From positions 21,093,704 through 21,157,703 of the forward strand of contig NC_088304.1 of assembly GCF_032854445.1 (NCBI RefSeq): a stretch of DNA of 64,000 nt. Reading direction: 5' to 3'. Below the pieces are notes generated by a model. The model was not told the origin of the DNA and searched no databases. It saw only the letters and a program-made list of their open reading frames with translations. The stretch comes from Liolophura sinensis. Its lineage: Eukaryota > Mollusca > Polyplacophora > Chitonida > Chitonidae. Every line of letters begins with the position of its first letter. The stretch's first letter is position 1. Below, one piece after another: positions 1 to 11,319 of this stretch. A program made the position numbers and the translations under genes.

Positions 1-129
1 TCTGACATTAGGACAAATATGCCTGTGGGAAACATATTTATTATGATGTGTACAGAAATAGGAAATGTATCAGTAATATCTAAGTTCGTAGCTTGAAAGA
101 CATTTTGGTACCCAGTATATTTTTTGGGC

Positions 130-345
130 ACTCGATGATTATAAAGTATAACTCTCATAACGCATTATGGTACCTACTTCTCCAGGAGCAAAGAGCTCGG
201 GGGAACCCACGATCATACGTAGGTTGCCGGAAGACCTTCCCACGTACGACTGAAGAGGAAGCCAACATGAGTTGGACTTAAATTCACAGTAATCGAATTT
301 GGTGAGAGGGTTATTGTTCTGCGCTAGAATGTTGACCACCAGATC
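130..345 (-). mobile_element. tRNA-headed SINE copy (SINE-A), degenerate
   Basis: Minus-sense copy of the commonest SINE in the window. It shows the same string of blocks as the better copies at 12479-12678 and 25058-25295: the aacccacgatcat block, the cttcccacgtacg block, the gaggaagccaacatgagttggactt block and the tRNA-like gtgagagg region. The A/T-rich tail end lies at low coordinates. It is old and lacks visible flanking duplications. It has no coding function. Confidence 0.75.
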
Positions 346-539
346 ACGAAGAGCTTTCATTCAGGGTTTAAGTTTCAGAAAACATAAGTGAATGGGAAAT
401 GATAAACACATGTGACCAACTGACATTTCTTTTTTAGAACATCGACCTACATGTATTTTGTAAGTCAGTCAAATACCCACGACCGCCACAGCAGAAATCC
501 GTGGGGTACGGGTGCAGTCATACACTGGAGTAATTCAGG

Positions 540-765
540 GTTTTTTTTAGCTGATTCTACTTAAGCCATCGTGATAGAGGATGAATAAGTTGCTACTATA
601 TATGCATTTATATGGACAGTCACAATAAAACTCTGATCCTCCGGTAAATTAAAAAGAGGTTGTATTTCACCGGTTATGCGTGATCATTTACCCGCTATCA
701 CACTGTGGTCGCTTCTCTGGTTTTACGGTATATGCTGTACGTATTTAATTATACGCAACGCATTA
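540..765 (-). repeat. Dispersed copy of the 143-bp repeat family
   Basis: Reverse-complement relative of the tandem repeat at 10671-11265. Shared blocks are the tgcatttatatgga, cacaataaaactctga, tatttcaccggtt and atcacactgtggtcg stretches, then a gctgtacgt end. It carries a longer flank (gccatcgtgatagaggatgaataagttgctac) that is also present in the copies at 1745 and 2085, so the dispersed element is longer than the tandem monomer. It is non-coding. Confidence 0.7.
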
Positions 766-1744
766 TTAATAATAGCAGAGTAATTTGTTGAAAAAAAAAG
801 GGGGGGGGGGTTATAAAGAGTCCCTGTTGATGAGAAATAAACGCACCCTGCATGGATCAAATCAAGCCTCGGGTAATTCGAAATTTGCTAATGGAGGTTT
901 TGGAATGAAGCTTTGAGATTCACAAACTGCAATTTTGATTGCCACTGTAGAGTGCAATATAATCTCAACGTTTCTGTGCATTTTTCACACAAAAATCAAT
1001 TTCATGTCACATATGCCTTAATATACAAACCTGTGGAAATGCTTTCTTTGCAATCCAAATATCTGGGGCCTAATGTAACAAAGAAATGCAAATAAATTTC
1101 ACGGTGACAAAACACACATTTTCTACAACATTTAAAGCGTTATTTTGCAGGGGGGGGGGGGGAGAATGTTCAGTTTTTCTGAATATCGAGCTAAAGAGAA
1201 ACTTGATTGCCTGTTTAGGACAATTTTAAAAATTTACCGTGGCTGTTTTTTCTCTCTCTTCTTTTGCATTTTGTTAACATATTCTTTTGACCAATCCTGC
1301 CCCCTTCACAAAAACAAGCATTCCTCTTTCTTTCCTGCAAGTCTTGAAATGCGCTTATCCAAAGTAATGCTGCCCAACAAATAATAATCTGATCATGTAC
1401 TTGAAAAAAAAATTGACCAATCGCAAGTTTGGCTCCAGCGCAAACAAGATATGCCACCGACTAAAGAAGAGAGGAGTCATTGCTAGTAAATTCATACGTA
1501 GTCCACGGAAGCAGAAAGAAGCCCACCTGACTTGCAACGGAAGATAACCTATAGTACTTCGTAAGTATACCAGAAATTTAACCTATTTCACGCATTAAAT
1601 CACTCCTAGATTTCATGCACCGATTTTTTGCCTGACGTCCAAATTTAAGACCCTGCATGGCCCTTACTGTACTGTTTTTTAAAAGGAGCGATACAAGATA
1701 GACTAATCAATTTCAGCTAACATCAATGCATTTCTTTTCACACA
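766..1744. other. Non-coding stretch with G-runs
   Basis: No supportable gene. It contains an A9G10 tract near 793-812 and a G13 tract at 1150-1162. The open frames here are short, have no splice context and no recognisable domains. Confidence 0.5.
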
Positions 1745-1905
1745 ATTCTGCTTAAACTATGGTGCTAGAGGGCGAGTGACTTGCTATTACTTATACATTT
1801 ACATGAACATTTAGAATAAAACCGTAACTGAAGCAAACTGACAAGACGCCGAACTGTCGCGTCTCTGGCTTTTCTCCGTATGCTGTACATCTTAACTATA
1901 ACTTA
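1745..1905 (-). repeat. Dispersed copy of the 143-bp repeat family
   Basis: Shares the ggtgctagagggcgagtgac, tatacatttacatgaaca and aataaaacc blocks and the gctgtacatctt end with the copies at 540 and 2085. It is diverged and internally shortened: the caccggtt/atcacactg block is missing. Confidence 0.6.
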
Positions 1906-2084
1906 ACTAAACTACATCGTAACTACATCTCATCTAAACCACGATTCTGCTGATGCATTGAGCATCTCCGAGGCCTGGTCCTTTAATGTTATTATATGTT
2001 AAATGTGATGGCAGACAGCATTTTGAGCAACTCTAGACCAGTGACGTCTAATCAGTTGCAATTAACATATCTGCATTTTTTTTA

Positions 2085-2290
2085 CCCATTTGTGCTTCAC
2101 CCATGGTGCTAGGAGGCGTGTAATTTTCTACTATTTATGCATTTAAATGAGTAGTTGGAATAAAACTTTCACTGATGTAAATTGATAAGAGACTGTATTT
2201 CACCGGTTGCGTGTGTCCATTTACAAATTATCACACTGTCGTCGTTGCAACGGTTTTTCTATTTATGCTGTACGTCTTTAGTACATTTTA
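2085..2290 (-). repeat. Dispersed copy of the 143-bp repeat family
   Basis: Best of the three left-end copies. It has ggtgctaggaggcg, tatgcatttaaatgagtag, aataaaactttcactg, tatttcaccggtt, atcacactgtcgtcg and gctgtacgtctttag in order. It ends about 320 bases before the first coding exon of the secreted-protein gene. Confidence 0.7.
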
Positions 2291-2609
2291 GTAGAAATTG
2301 GGTTGCATGTGACACTAACAACGACGGTTTGAGTGATTTGATGACCAAAAGTCAGCAAAATCCTACTTGGTTTAATCACAACTTTCACAAGAAACTAGAA
2401 TATGTTATCAGGTCTACCCAACTGTGACTTGTTGGCTTGCAAAAGGTAAAACTAATCTCGGTTTTAAAACTTTTAGTGGCAGTAAACATTCTCCGTAACT
2501 TTTCCTGTAACGGTCGTGGAAGATTAAAATACCTGATAAATACTTTCTTCCACATCCTAATCACGAGAAGTTAAAAATATTAATTTCGTTTTAAGTTTCC
2601 AGGTTGGAA

Positions 2610-3935
2610 ATGATCTCCCAAGGCATATTCTTTCTTGCGGCACTATTGTGTTTGATGCTTGCACTTCCAGGTGGCCAAGGTGAGGATTACATCCGTCTCG
2701 TTGATACTTTCAGTCATTTTGTCTACACATATGTAGTTTCACTAACGTGGATGTAAGGCACACGTGTGTTGTAATGGGAGGTGGGAGACACTACATTAAC
2801 TGCACCAAACAAATGAACACTTCAGATTTTGTAATATATCTCTTTCCGTGAGATATATATTTTTTATGACACAAAATTTTCGTTGAACCCTAGACTTTGA
2901 CGGTGAATCCCCCGGAATTCCCCACAGTTAGTATGGCTGCTATAGCGGTTTGTTACAGATTACTTTGCATACTCTCTGATTTCGCCACGCCCATCGCTTA
3001 CACCGGATCGCTCGTACCATGGCGATAAGCAACCATCAACAAAAAAAAAAAATTGGATACAATCAGTGCCGTTAACTGGCGCAGTCAATCAAACAACCAC
3101 TCAATCAATCAGTTTAAATTCTTTTTGTCTACAGCTGAATGCCCGTCGGGTCAGACGGCATCAACGACAGTGGCCATCTGTGTGATGGAATCCGGTACAT
3201 CCATTTGCACGGGTCTAAACAACACGCCCCTACCTTCGACTATTCTGTCAGTTTCTGGTTTTTTAGCTATACCTCAGGGCTCAACGTGCAGCTTGACTAG
3301 CACCGGTGGCACGATAACAGCGATCGGTTCTGCCATGACATGTTTCGGGACTGTGTCATTCTGTATGGACGGTAAGCATATTTTTTTCATACCTTATCCT
3401 TCTTTCCTTATCTTTAAAACTGCCTGTCTTATCGTTTGCCTGAACGTCATAAACTTTTTTAATTCATTTCTTCATTTGTATTTGCGGACATCCTTGTCTT
3501 AGAATGTTTCTCTCATATAGCGGGATTCAGATATAATTGGACGAAAAACGGAGAATTGGCAATTATAAATAAATAAGACTAAGACTGGAATTGCCATCAA
3601 AATAATGCCAAATGATTAATAAGATCACCCTTAGACCAATCTTTAATCCAAAAACTAAGCTGGAGACGGTATAATCTTTGCATTGTTTTTGATCACCATT
3701 GAAACTGATTTGGGTTTGTATACCGCACTCAAGAATATTTCAGTAATACAAGAACCAATGAATCTGGACACACTCTGCTGCAGCTGTTGTCAATTCATCT
3801 GTATATATTTTTTTTATTTTCTTTTTCTCTCAGCGTTTAACTTAGAACCATTTTATTTTATTGATATTTCCATTTTATGTCTTTTTAGTGAGTGTCAGTG
3901 TCGGTGTCATTATTCGTGCTGGCCTTCGGATATAA
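2610..3935 (+). CDS. Small secreted six-cysteine protein, three coding exons
   Basis: Exons 2610-2679, 3135-3371 and 3889-3935 give a 117-aa protein. Exon 1 encodes a classic signal peptide (MISQGIFFLAALLCLML then ALPGGQ) and ends at a GTGAGG donor in phase 1. Exon 2 follows a polypyrimidine-TCTACAG acceptor, ends at G|GTAAGC, again phase 1. Exon 3 follows TCTTTTTAG and adds a short hydrophobic C-terminus before TAA at 3933. The reading frame joins cleanly across both introns. The mature part is Ser/Thr-rich, with cysteines spaced C-x12-C-x8-C-x26-C-x17-C-x6-C, suggesting three disulfides. A CAG acceptor at 2601-2602 just before the ATG implies an upstream 5'UTR exon. I do not recognise the family; an extracellular or mucus protein is only a guess. 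Confidence 0.72.
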
Positions 3936-4288
3936 TCTAACAGCCCAGGTTACACGTTATCCAGTTTACCTGAGCGACATGAAGGACAGATGACGATTTC
4001 CTGCTCTTTATTTTCTTATAAACTATTCCCTCACAGATCCCGAATTTTTTGGCACACATAGTTTGTTATATAATTTTACTCCTATCATATGTTTACTACA
4101 TGTAGGCATCTGGAATTTTGCCAGTAAACTCTTATGTCGCGTACATTGACCTTTTTACATACGACCTTTCACTGGATGAGTTGCTTTGCGAATGGCCTTA
4201 GCCAATACCTGTAATTTGAGAATTATTATTTATTTCTAGGTTTACTGACCGATGAATCAGTAAACAATCGCTAAGTCATATTTATATA
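3936..4288. other. 3' flank of the secreted-protein gene
   Basis: A/T-rich sequence following the predicted stop codon, which should include the 3'UTR. No canonical AATAAA is obvious close to the stop, so I cannot place the cleavage site. No other feature is seen. Confidence 0.4.
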
Positions 4289-4395
4289 TTTGTTTGATGC
4301 TTTACGCCGTACTTAGAATTGTTTCACTTACGGAGCCGGACGGAGCCTGGAGGAAACCCACGTCCATCAGCAGGTTTGGTTCAATTGTAACACGG
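4289..4395 (-). mobile_element. SINE-A fragment
   Basis: Minus-sense 3' part of the SINE: a tttgatgctttacgccgtact start, tttcacttacgg, a degraded ggaaaccc block and a gcaggtt block. It breaks off after about 105 bases into unrelated sequence. Confidence 0.65.
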
Positions 4396-4639
4396 CCGAC
4401 ATGTTAATGGGTGATAAAAATCACCAAAATGGGCATCATGCAAGAGCTAGGTTCGAACATGCAACACAACAAACAGGACACTAAATAGCTGATTTATTGG
4501 TTGACAGATTGATAGCGGGAGTGAGTAAACGATCTTCACTCAGTAAGCTGATTAGCTGACACGGTTTGTTTAAAAAAAAAAGCTGAAAAAAGAAAAGGGA
4601 ATAACTGCAAACTAGCCTCCTAGAACTCGTCCGTTTTTG

Positions 4640-4760
4640 GCCTAACCCCCAGATCTCAATCCCATCGAACACGTGTGGGAGGAGTTGCAGCATGAATTCC
4701 CCGGCCAACTCACCTACCAACACTGCGATGTACAGGAGAACTCCGAGAACGGTACACCCG
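4640..4760 (+). pseudogene. Tc1/mariner-type transposase remnant
   Basis: Conceptual translation in one frame reads PDLNPIEHVWEELQ followed by a degraded stretch. The D-L-N-P-I-E-H-x-W-x-x-L signature is the C-terminal part of the Tc1/mariner DDE catalytic domain, where the Glu of NPIE is the third catalytic acid. Only about 40 codons are recognisable. The upstream catalytic aspartates, the DNA-binding domain and the terminal repeats are not seen here. It is a dead fragment. Confidence 0.65.
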
Positions 4761-4799
4761 CGGTTTGGGCGTGGGCAAATCGGAAAGGCTTGACACACT

Positions 4800-6480
4800 T
4801 CTTTCTGGTTCTGCATTGTGTATACTTGTCCTCTTCGGCCAGCCAAGTCGACACGCGGGCTCGACTCACTTACAGTCCTTGTTGCCGTGATGCCTTGAGC
4901 ATGGACTGGATACCGCTGTAAGCCGCTGGGCTGTCAAGCTTGTAGTACAGTTCACCGGAAGCGTCGATCACTGCCCGCGACCGTACTTTGACCCCCCTTC
5001 AAGGGAGATGGTTTTGTTCCCTGCTACACGGCTCATCCAATAAAATGCAATATCAAACATGCCTGTGTATCGTGAACATGAACCACGTGTTGCATTTACA
5101 CCAGTGTACATCCACACGTAGTGTCTGTAGAGTGGTGATGCCTGGTTAGAGGGTCGTTCCTTGTACATTAACATCAGTGTTTAAATAATACTGCTGAATG
5201 GGTTGTGGATCCTGAACGTGTCGTTAAACATCTTGGGCGTAAGCTCCAATGAGGCGCAGACATCCCAGATTGACGATGTCATCCCGAAACATGCTACGAG
5301 TACACCCGTGTATCCTCATCGTCCATTCATTCTTTCCACCTGGGCATGACTCGCAGTTTATCCAGAGGGGAAAGACATAAAGGCTTGCCCGAGCGTACAC
5401 TTTGCGCTGCTGCTGTAGGCTGTGAGGCTGGACAGCCACGCCCTACGCATTCCACAAGTCGGTCAAGGCCACCTCAAGCTCTGATTCGAGCTAGGCCGGT
5501 TTCGCCTCCTCCTGGATGAATGCCATGCGCTCCGCCTAGACGTCGTCGGTGCCGTCCGCTTCCCCGTCTCCCATCAGCAGCGTGTCGCTGTCTGGGATAG
5601 ATCCCACGAAGTTTTGCCAATTAATTCGGTAGTGGAGGGTGACATCTTCTTTGGTCTGGTAGAGCATTCCGTCGGGTCGGTATCTTCACGAGCACGAACA
5701 TGGCGTCATCCTGGTTTGTCAGAGTGGAGTGATACCATCCGTCCGATAACGTCTGATGCACCGTCAATTTGGTCTCAGAGAAGCCTGGATCCAGTTTCTT
5801 CAAACTAGCCCACCCCTGGCTGTCGAGAACGGCACTCTTGGGTGGAGAGTCGGAGCCTGTGGGACATTGTAGAATCTCAGTCATCTTGTCATCACGCACC
5901 CCCACCCACGGGGCAAGCTGAAGTTTGGTCACTGTCTCGCTTCTCGGCAGGTTCTGCTAGCAAACGGCTGGCAGAAGCCGATCGCTTCAACACAATGCTA
6001 ACATTTATTCAACAGAAAGAGTCTTGACGAGCATGATCTGGCCTGCGTAGGCAGGTACATCTGTAACTTGCCGCTTCGCGGTTCCCACACCTCTGTTTAT
6101 CCCAGCAGCGCAGACGTCAACGAAATTCTCACGCCAGGAGGTTTTCTCATTAAGACTTGTGTTTCTTTGTGTCCTCGTCACCCACTGGTCAGTTCTGGCG
6201 CGATGGAGATGCTCAATCCAAGTATGCAAGCGGACGTTTCGCTCACGCGTCGCTGATTGGTCCATCCCGCGACAGGGGGACGCGACACGGACGTCAACAA
6301 AATCTCAGCGGGAAAATCCAACCCACTCATTGATCCGCTTTGGCGAGACACAGCTCAAGCCGAGGACTTTTCAGCAGCATAGACCTCAATGAAATTAGCA
6401 CGGGAACATACGCGTTGATCATTGGTCCATTTTGGCGGGATGGACCAATCACCCCGCAATCTACAAGCCGACTTGTTTCA
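4800..6480 (-). other. GC-richer block with decayed coding-like sequence, unidentified
   Basis: Base composition here is clearly more GC-rich than the A/T-rich surroundings. Several overlapping minus-strand open stretches (for example 5932-5621, about 100 codons, beginning around LAPWVGVRDDKMTEIL, and 5174-4968) look like pieces of one broken protein-coding element read right to left. No motif I can name is present. It may be a remnant of a virus-like or transposable element inserted next to the Tc1/mariner scrap. The alternative is chance open frames in GC-rich DNA. Confidence 0.3.
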
Positions 6481-6684
6481 CGCATCAACCAGCCCAATCA
6501 GCCCGAGATCTAACAAGGTACTAGTGTAGCATACCGAATGGTCTAGTAGTAGTATAGTATAGTATCGTATACTGAGGGGCTTCCCTTTCAACCAACCCTT
6601 GTGTCGTCCTGAGCACAGCATATCGCGGCCTCAACGACTCTCCCCAATAATGCCTCCGCAATCTGACACGTAATCGGCGCAGTA

Positions 6685-6765
6685 TACTACTGTCGCTGCT
6701 CTGGTCTTACTCTCTACGCTGTATGTCTTTAACCATATTTTACGTCTTTAATTATGTACAGTAGT
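6685..6765 (-). repeat. Fragment of the 143-bp repeat family
   Basis: Contains actgtcgctgctctggtctt, actctctacgctgtatgtctt and a second gtctttaattatg. This is the reverse complement of the aagacgtacagc...agaccagagcagcgacgacagt end of the tandem monomer. Confidence 0.6.
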
Positions 6766-6954
6766 AGGTGAACACCTTTATGTCACATGAATCTTAAGTG
6801 GATCACCTGAACCTTGGACGAAAATACAAATCTCGGATAAATTGGCACTTATTTCTTCCCGTGGAAACTGCTAAGGCTCTTGCTTTTGTCCGGTAGAACG
6901 TTAACATACCCGACTTACTGGCTGTAAATTTGTCATGGCATTTAGATTTTTACG

Positions 6955-7290
6955 CCCTAATAATTTAACTATAGATGTACAGCATAGAGAGTACAGCCAG
7001 AGCGGCGAAGACAGTATAGCTGGCAAATGGTCACAGTCAAGCTCATGCTGGCTTCCTCTCTGGCCGCACGTGGTAAGGTCCGCCAGCAACCTGCGGATGG
7101 TCGTGGGTTTCCCCCGGGCTCTGCCCGGTTTCCACCCACCATAATGCTGACCGCCGTCTTATAAGTGAAATGTTCTTGTGTACGGCGTAAAACACCAATC
7201 AAGCAAATAAATCAAATGGTCACACGTACGTCAGTTTACCTCAGTCAGGGTTTTATTCTGACTGCTCATGTAAATGTATATGTTGTAACA
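6955..7290 (+). repeat. 143-bp-family copy split by a SINE
   Basis: The left half (about 6955-7035) reads from the gtacagcatagagagta block to aaatggtcaca. The right half (7214-7290) resumes with aaatggtcacacgtacg, then the tcagtttacctcagtcagggttttattctgactg block. The 178 bases between the halves are a SINE-A copy, so this repeat was in place before the SINE landed. Confidence 0.85.
7036..7213 (+). mobile_element. SINE-A insertion with 11-bp target-site duplication
   Basis: Plus-sense, 5'-truncated copy starting at gtcaagctcatgctggctt and ending in a ggcgtaaaacaccaatc region with an A/T tail (aagcaaataaatc). It is flanked by the perfect direct repeat AAATGGTCACA at 7025-7035 and 7214-7224, the hallmark of LINE-mediated retroposition. 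The tRNA-derived head (A and B boxes) is missing, so this copy should be transcriptionally dead. Confidence 0.88.
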
Positions 7291-7737
7291 ACTTACATGT
7301 CGCCAAGCAACCCTGCACCTAATGTTGTATTTACATGGACAATATCCATGGTAAGATAACATTTAATGTTACGATAAACGGATAAATTTCTAGAATTTGA
7401 TTGCGTTTAGAAGTGCACATTTCTAAAAGCACCCTAAGAATACAGCCTCAGCTGAAAGGCCTTCGCGTGCTCTGTGGACATGTACACTCTCATACTAATG
7501 ATTATTTGCCTCTTCTCTAGCCAGTCCCACTAACACAATGCTTTTCTACTCTAGCAAATGCGCTGGTTTATTATTAGCAATCCATTCGCAAACTAATACT
7601 TCAATTTCCTTCATCCACAATACTGAACATACTTCTTCAGAATGTCGATTAGCAACAATCAATTCACATCACACCGAACATTAAATATTAATGTTATTAA
7701 ATATTGTTTCTTGTACAAACCACCGTAACATGATTGT

Positions 7738-7848
7738 CTTCCTCTCTTGTCGTACATGGGAAGGTCGGACAGCAACTGGTGGATGTTCGTAAGTTTCAGC
7801 ATAATGAAGAACGCCGTCGTTGTATAAGTGAAATATTCATTGTTGTCA
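7738..7848 (+). mobile_element. SINE-A fragment
   Basis: Plus-sense core: cctctcttgtcgtacatgggaaggtc, acagcaactggtggatg, then cataatgaagaacgccgtcgttgtataagtgaaatattc. It lacks the head and the tail and is diverged and deleted relative to neighbouring copies. Confidence 0.65.
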
Positions 7849-8230
7849 GAAATATGACAAATCTCTTGATCTTGAGATTAACTCAGCCACTGAGTTGAGC
7901 TGTAAATAGCATAACCATTTGTTAGGGCTTGCGCTCAGTATCGAATTCGCATACTCTGCTGTTCAATATATAGTATAGTACACATGTTGAAGATGCCGAA
8001 TAAGTGGAGAAGGTTACAAATGCACATGTATGCCTTCTAGTTCTATGTCAATCTCCCCGGTACTCGGTATGGATTTTCGCAGTGAAGCTCACGTTGAAGC
8101 TAGAATTTGCGTTGTCCGCCCCGAATTCAGAGATATCCGCCAGTTTATCAACGGTTCAAGAGTGCATGTAACATAATCTTTTTTGAAATTAGATCAAACG
8201 ATTGGTAGCTTCTGATAAGCATCATAATCG

Positions 8231-8466
8231 TCAGTCATAGTATACATATCCAGGAGATATTTGCGCTGTTGTCAGTCTGCTTGTGTGTTGGTTGTACAGG
8301 ATACAGTGCTTACTCTCTCGTCGGTAACTCATGGACAGACATCTGCAAGTTTCTGTACAGTAGTGTGCGCACGTGACCACGCTCACTCCGTAGATTGACA
8401 GGAGCTCTTCGGAAGGATAGATATTACCCCGTGATACCTTCCTCCATGAGCGTGAGATTACGGGCC
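8231..8466 (-). CDS. Lectin gene, last coding exon (PAN/apple-like tail)
   Basis: Final exon of the minus-strand lectin gene. The acceptor is a T-run followed by CGTTTTGCAG, with the exon starting at 8466 in phase 1; this matches the phase-1 donor of the exon at 12392-12171. The stop is TGA at 8233-8231. It encodes about 78 residues with a cluster of cysteines (VTCAHYCTETCRCLSMSYRR, then a C in the following KHCILYN). That arrangement resembles the core of a PAN/apple domain, a protein- or carbohydrate-binding disulfide module often paired with lectin domains in molluscs. The PAN label rests on the cysteine spacing and a C-x-L-Y-x end only, so a divergent or partial domain is possible. No clear AATAAA is seen just downstream. 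Confidence 0.7.
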
Positions 8467-9040
8467 CTGCAAAACGAAAAAAAAAACAAACAAACAATAT
8501 AATCAGCATTTTATCATGGTAATAAATTCAGATGTCTAAAAATGTTTAGCCAGTCACGCCAACGAAACCTAGTACCACTCAGGGCATTTTTATCGTATCA
8601 GTTTTACTGTCTTTATCTTACAGGTACAAATAAGTGATCCACCTATATACTAAGCTAATGAATAGTAAGAAATATTAGTTTGCTTACTGGTGGACAGTAA
8701 ACGCGAATCAGCAACATGCACACATAACATCACCCGCGTGAACGCTAGAAACAAATCTGATAGGACTAGTTCCCAGTTTGCACGCCCTGTACATATATGG
8801 ATAAAACGAGAGTAAAGAGTTAATTTTTGGTTTGCAGTCATACGCCTGAGGTCCAGATACACTTCTTACAGCATGCGACCGCCTCCTCAAGCTGGTCCGC
8901 CATGGGTTAAAGCGCTGTCACTACACAAGTGCCTCTTACTGATTCCTCTGAAATTTTCTAATTGATTTGTGAAATACGGGAGGTAAATTTCTGAGTAGAA
9001 AACAACGACGACGTGCAAAGTTTTGGGCAAAGTTTTCACT
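8467..9040. other. Intron of the lectin gene, left part
   Basis: Falls between the last two coding exons of the lectin gene. Nothing recognisable is seen here; the small open frames have no splice or domain support. Confidence 0.5.
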
Positions 9041-9421
9041 CTGCTATATATGTAACACTTTTACCTATTTTTTTCGGCGGGGGATGTGAGCAGGTGTTAT
9101 ATTATGTACAACCCCCGTGTTCATTAAACCAGCCGGGTATATTGCCACTCTAAATATTTAACACTGCGATATATCGCGTTGGTTTAATGAACACGGGGGG
9201 AGTTAACCAACCCGGTATATCGCCACTCTAAATATGTAACACTATTTAGAGTTGCGATATATCGCGTTGGTTTAATGAACACGGAGGTAGTTAACCAACC
9301 CGGTATATCGCCACTCTAAATATGTAACACGATATTTAATGAACACGGCGGTAGTACATAATTTTTCACCCGCCCATACCCCCTATCGAAAAAATAGGTA
9401 GAAGTGTTACACATATAGCAG
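9041..9421. mobile_element. Foldback/MITE-like element with long terminal inverted repeats
   Basis: The left end, ctgctatatatgtaacactt then ttacctattttttt, is mirrored at the right end by aaaaaataggtagaagtg then ttacacatatagcag. Inside lies an array of alternating inverted and direct blocks (gttggtttaatgaacacgg; cggtatatcgccactctaa; gatatatcgcg), so large parts of the element can fold on themselves. It has no coding capacity. It sits inside the lectin intron. Confidence 0.82.
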
Positions 9422-10670
9422 CGTGACGATATTTCTGGATTGCTTTAATGAAAGAGCTTTAATGGTAAAATAAGTAAAAAAAATTAACGAATGAAGATAG
9501 GACAGAAGATGAAAATTCAAATTTATACGCCAAGATTGCCAATTTAAACAATATTTTTCTCAGCGTTAAATGCCCCAACGCCGTCTTACAGAATAAGTTA
9601 AAGATTCCGGCGTATGGCGTCTCACACATATGAAAAATATTTTAAATGAGAAATTTTGAGGTAAAACTTCGGTAGATCTGCAGTTACCGGTTATTGGCCT
9701 CTGCAGTTGTTTGTTTTCATTAGTTTGTGCCACAATCATTGGATATTGGGCCATACTCACCCATATGTATAAGAAGATAGTGGAAATCAATAGCGTATGG
9801 TCTAAAACAACAGGACAGGAACAGTAATCAATTACGTGAGACACACTATAACATTGAACATCCCAGTGACGGTATAAACGGACGTCGTTAGCATCCAGTG
9901 TTCGCCTGCTTAATCTGGAATATTCGAACATTTTCCTGTTTAATAATTAATTAGATTCGATCGTGAACTATTAAAAGGGTCAATGTGTGTAGTCCGGGTG
10001 TCGCATGACAGCAATAACAGTAAAGCGGTGAGCTATTCTATTCCATTCTCATTCCACGTTTTATTTGGAGGTGAAATCTCTTGAAATTGCTGTTACAAAC
10101 TATTTGAAACAGTATAATAATATTGATTCCGAATATACATTTAACGGCTCACAGTTCTCATGTGATTATGAAACACCATGCCTACATTTGCGGGCTTTGG
10201 TCTTTCAGTATCCAGATCAACTCATCTTTCCATCCGGTGGCAGATAAATGAGCAATTAGGCATAGGTCTGACGATGTTTGGCGAGGGTCACTTCATATGT
10301 TACTACTGTAGTCGTGAACTCAGATATTTTACACCAATTCGACTTGTTAGATTGTAGTTAAGCGTAATACTCAAACTATGTTCCATTTTATACGCCGATA
10401 TATTGTACTGTTAGTTTTATAAGGGATGGTTTATCGCATGAAATAAACCACCGACCTGTACAATTGGCAATGTACTAATGAATTTTCCACTGGGGCGTGC
10501 ATATGCGCAACATAATGGTGAAAAACATGTTGTTGTTAACAAACGTTACACTGCGCAAACGATCACATTAGCGTCATCGATCGCTTCTTACCATACCGGC
10601 CCCACCACCTCGGAGATATCAAGTGTCCTGTCCGAGATCACGGTTGAACTCACAAATGTTATATATCTAA

Positions 10671-11265
10671 AGACGTACAGCAGAAGACCAGAGCAGAGTC
10701 GACAGTGTGATAGCCGGTAAATGGTCACACGTAACCGGTGAAATACGGTTTCTTGTCAATTTACCTTAGTCAAGGTTTATTCCAACTGTTCAATAATTTA
10801 AGACGTACCGGTACAGCACAGAGATTAAGACCAGTTCAGCAACAACAGTGTGATAGCCTGTAAATGGTCACACGTAACCGGTGAAATACGGTTTCTTGTC
10901 AATTTACCTTAGTCAAGGTTTATTCTAACTGTTCAATAATTTAAGACGTACCGGTACAGCATACAGATTAAGACCAGAACAGCGACGACAGTGTGATAGC
11001 CTGTAAATGGTCACACGTAACCGGTGAAATACGGTCTCTTGTCAATTTACCTCAGTCAGGGTTTATTCCAACTGTTCAATAATTTAAGACGTACAGCATA
11101 CAGATTAAGACCAGAACAGCGACGACAGTGTGATAGCCTGTAAATGGTCACACGTAACCGGTGAAATACGGTCTCTTGTCAATTTACCTTAGTCAAGGTT
11201 CTATTCGAATTGTTCAAAAACTAAAGACGTACAGTATAGAGAGTAAGACCAGTTCAGCGACAAAC
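10671..11265 (+). repeat. Tandem repeat, ~143-bp monomer, about four units
   Basis: Units begin with agacgtac at 10671, 10801, 10944, 11087 and 11225. Each carries agaccag(a/t)(g/t)cagc, gacagtgtgatagcc, gtaaatggtcacacgtaacc, ggtgaaatacgg, cttgtcaatttacc and a ttcaataattta end. The two middle units are almost identical at 143 bp. Related single copies occur at 540, 1745, 2085, 6685, 6955, 12905 and 28865, so this is a local tandem expansion of a dispersed repeat. Confidence 0.9.
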
Positions 11266-11319
11266 GTGGGAGCAACAGGAAAACAAGCTTTAGTCACTAG
11301 GCCACGGCACTGCATCTAT

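Noticed and set aside
9566-9931. Minus-strand open frame of about 121 codons in the lectin intron
   Set aside because: No domain, no splice sites in register, A/T-rich and not repeated; most likely chance.
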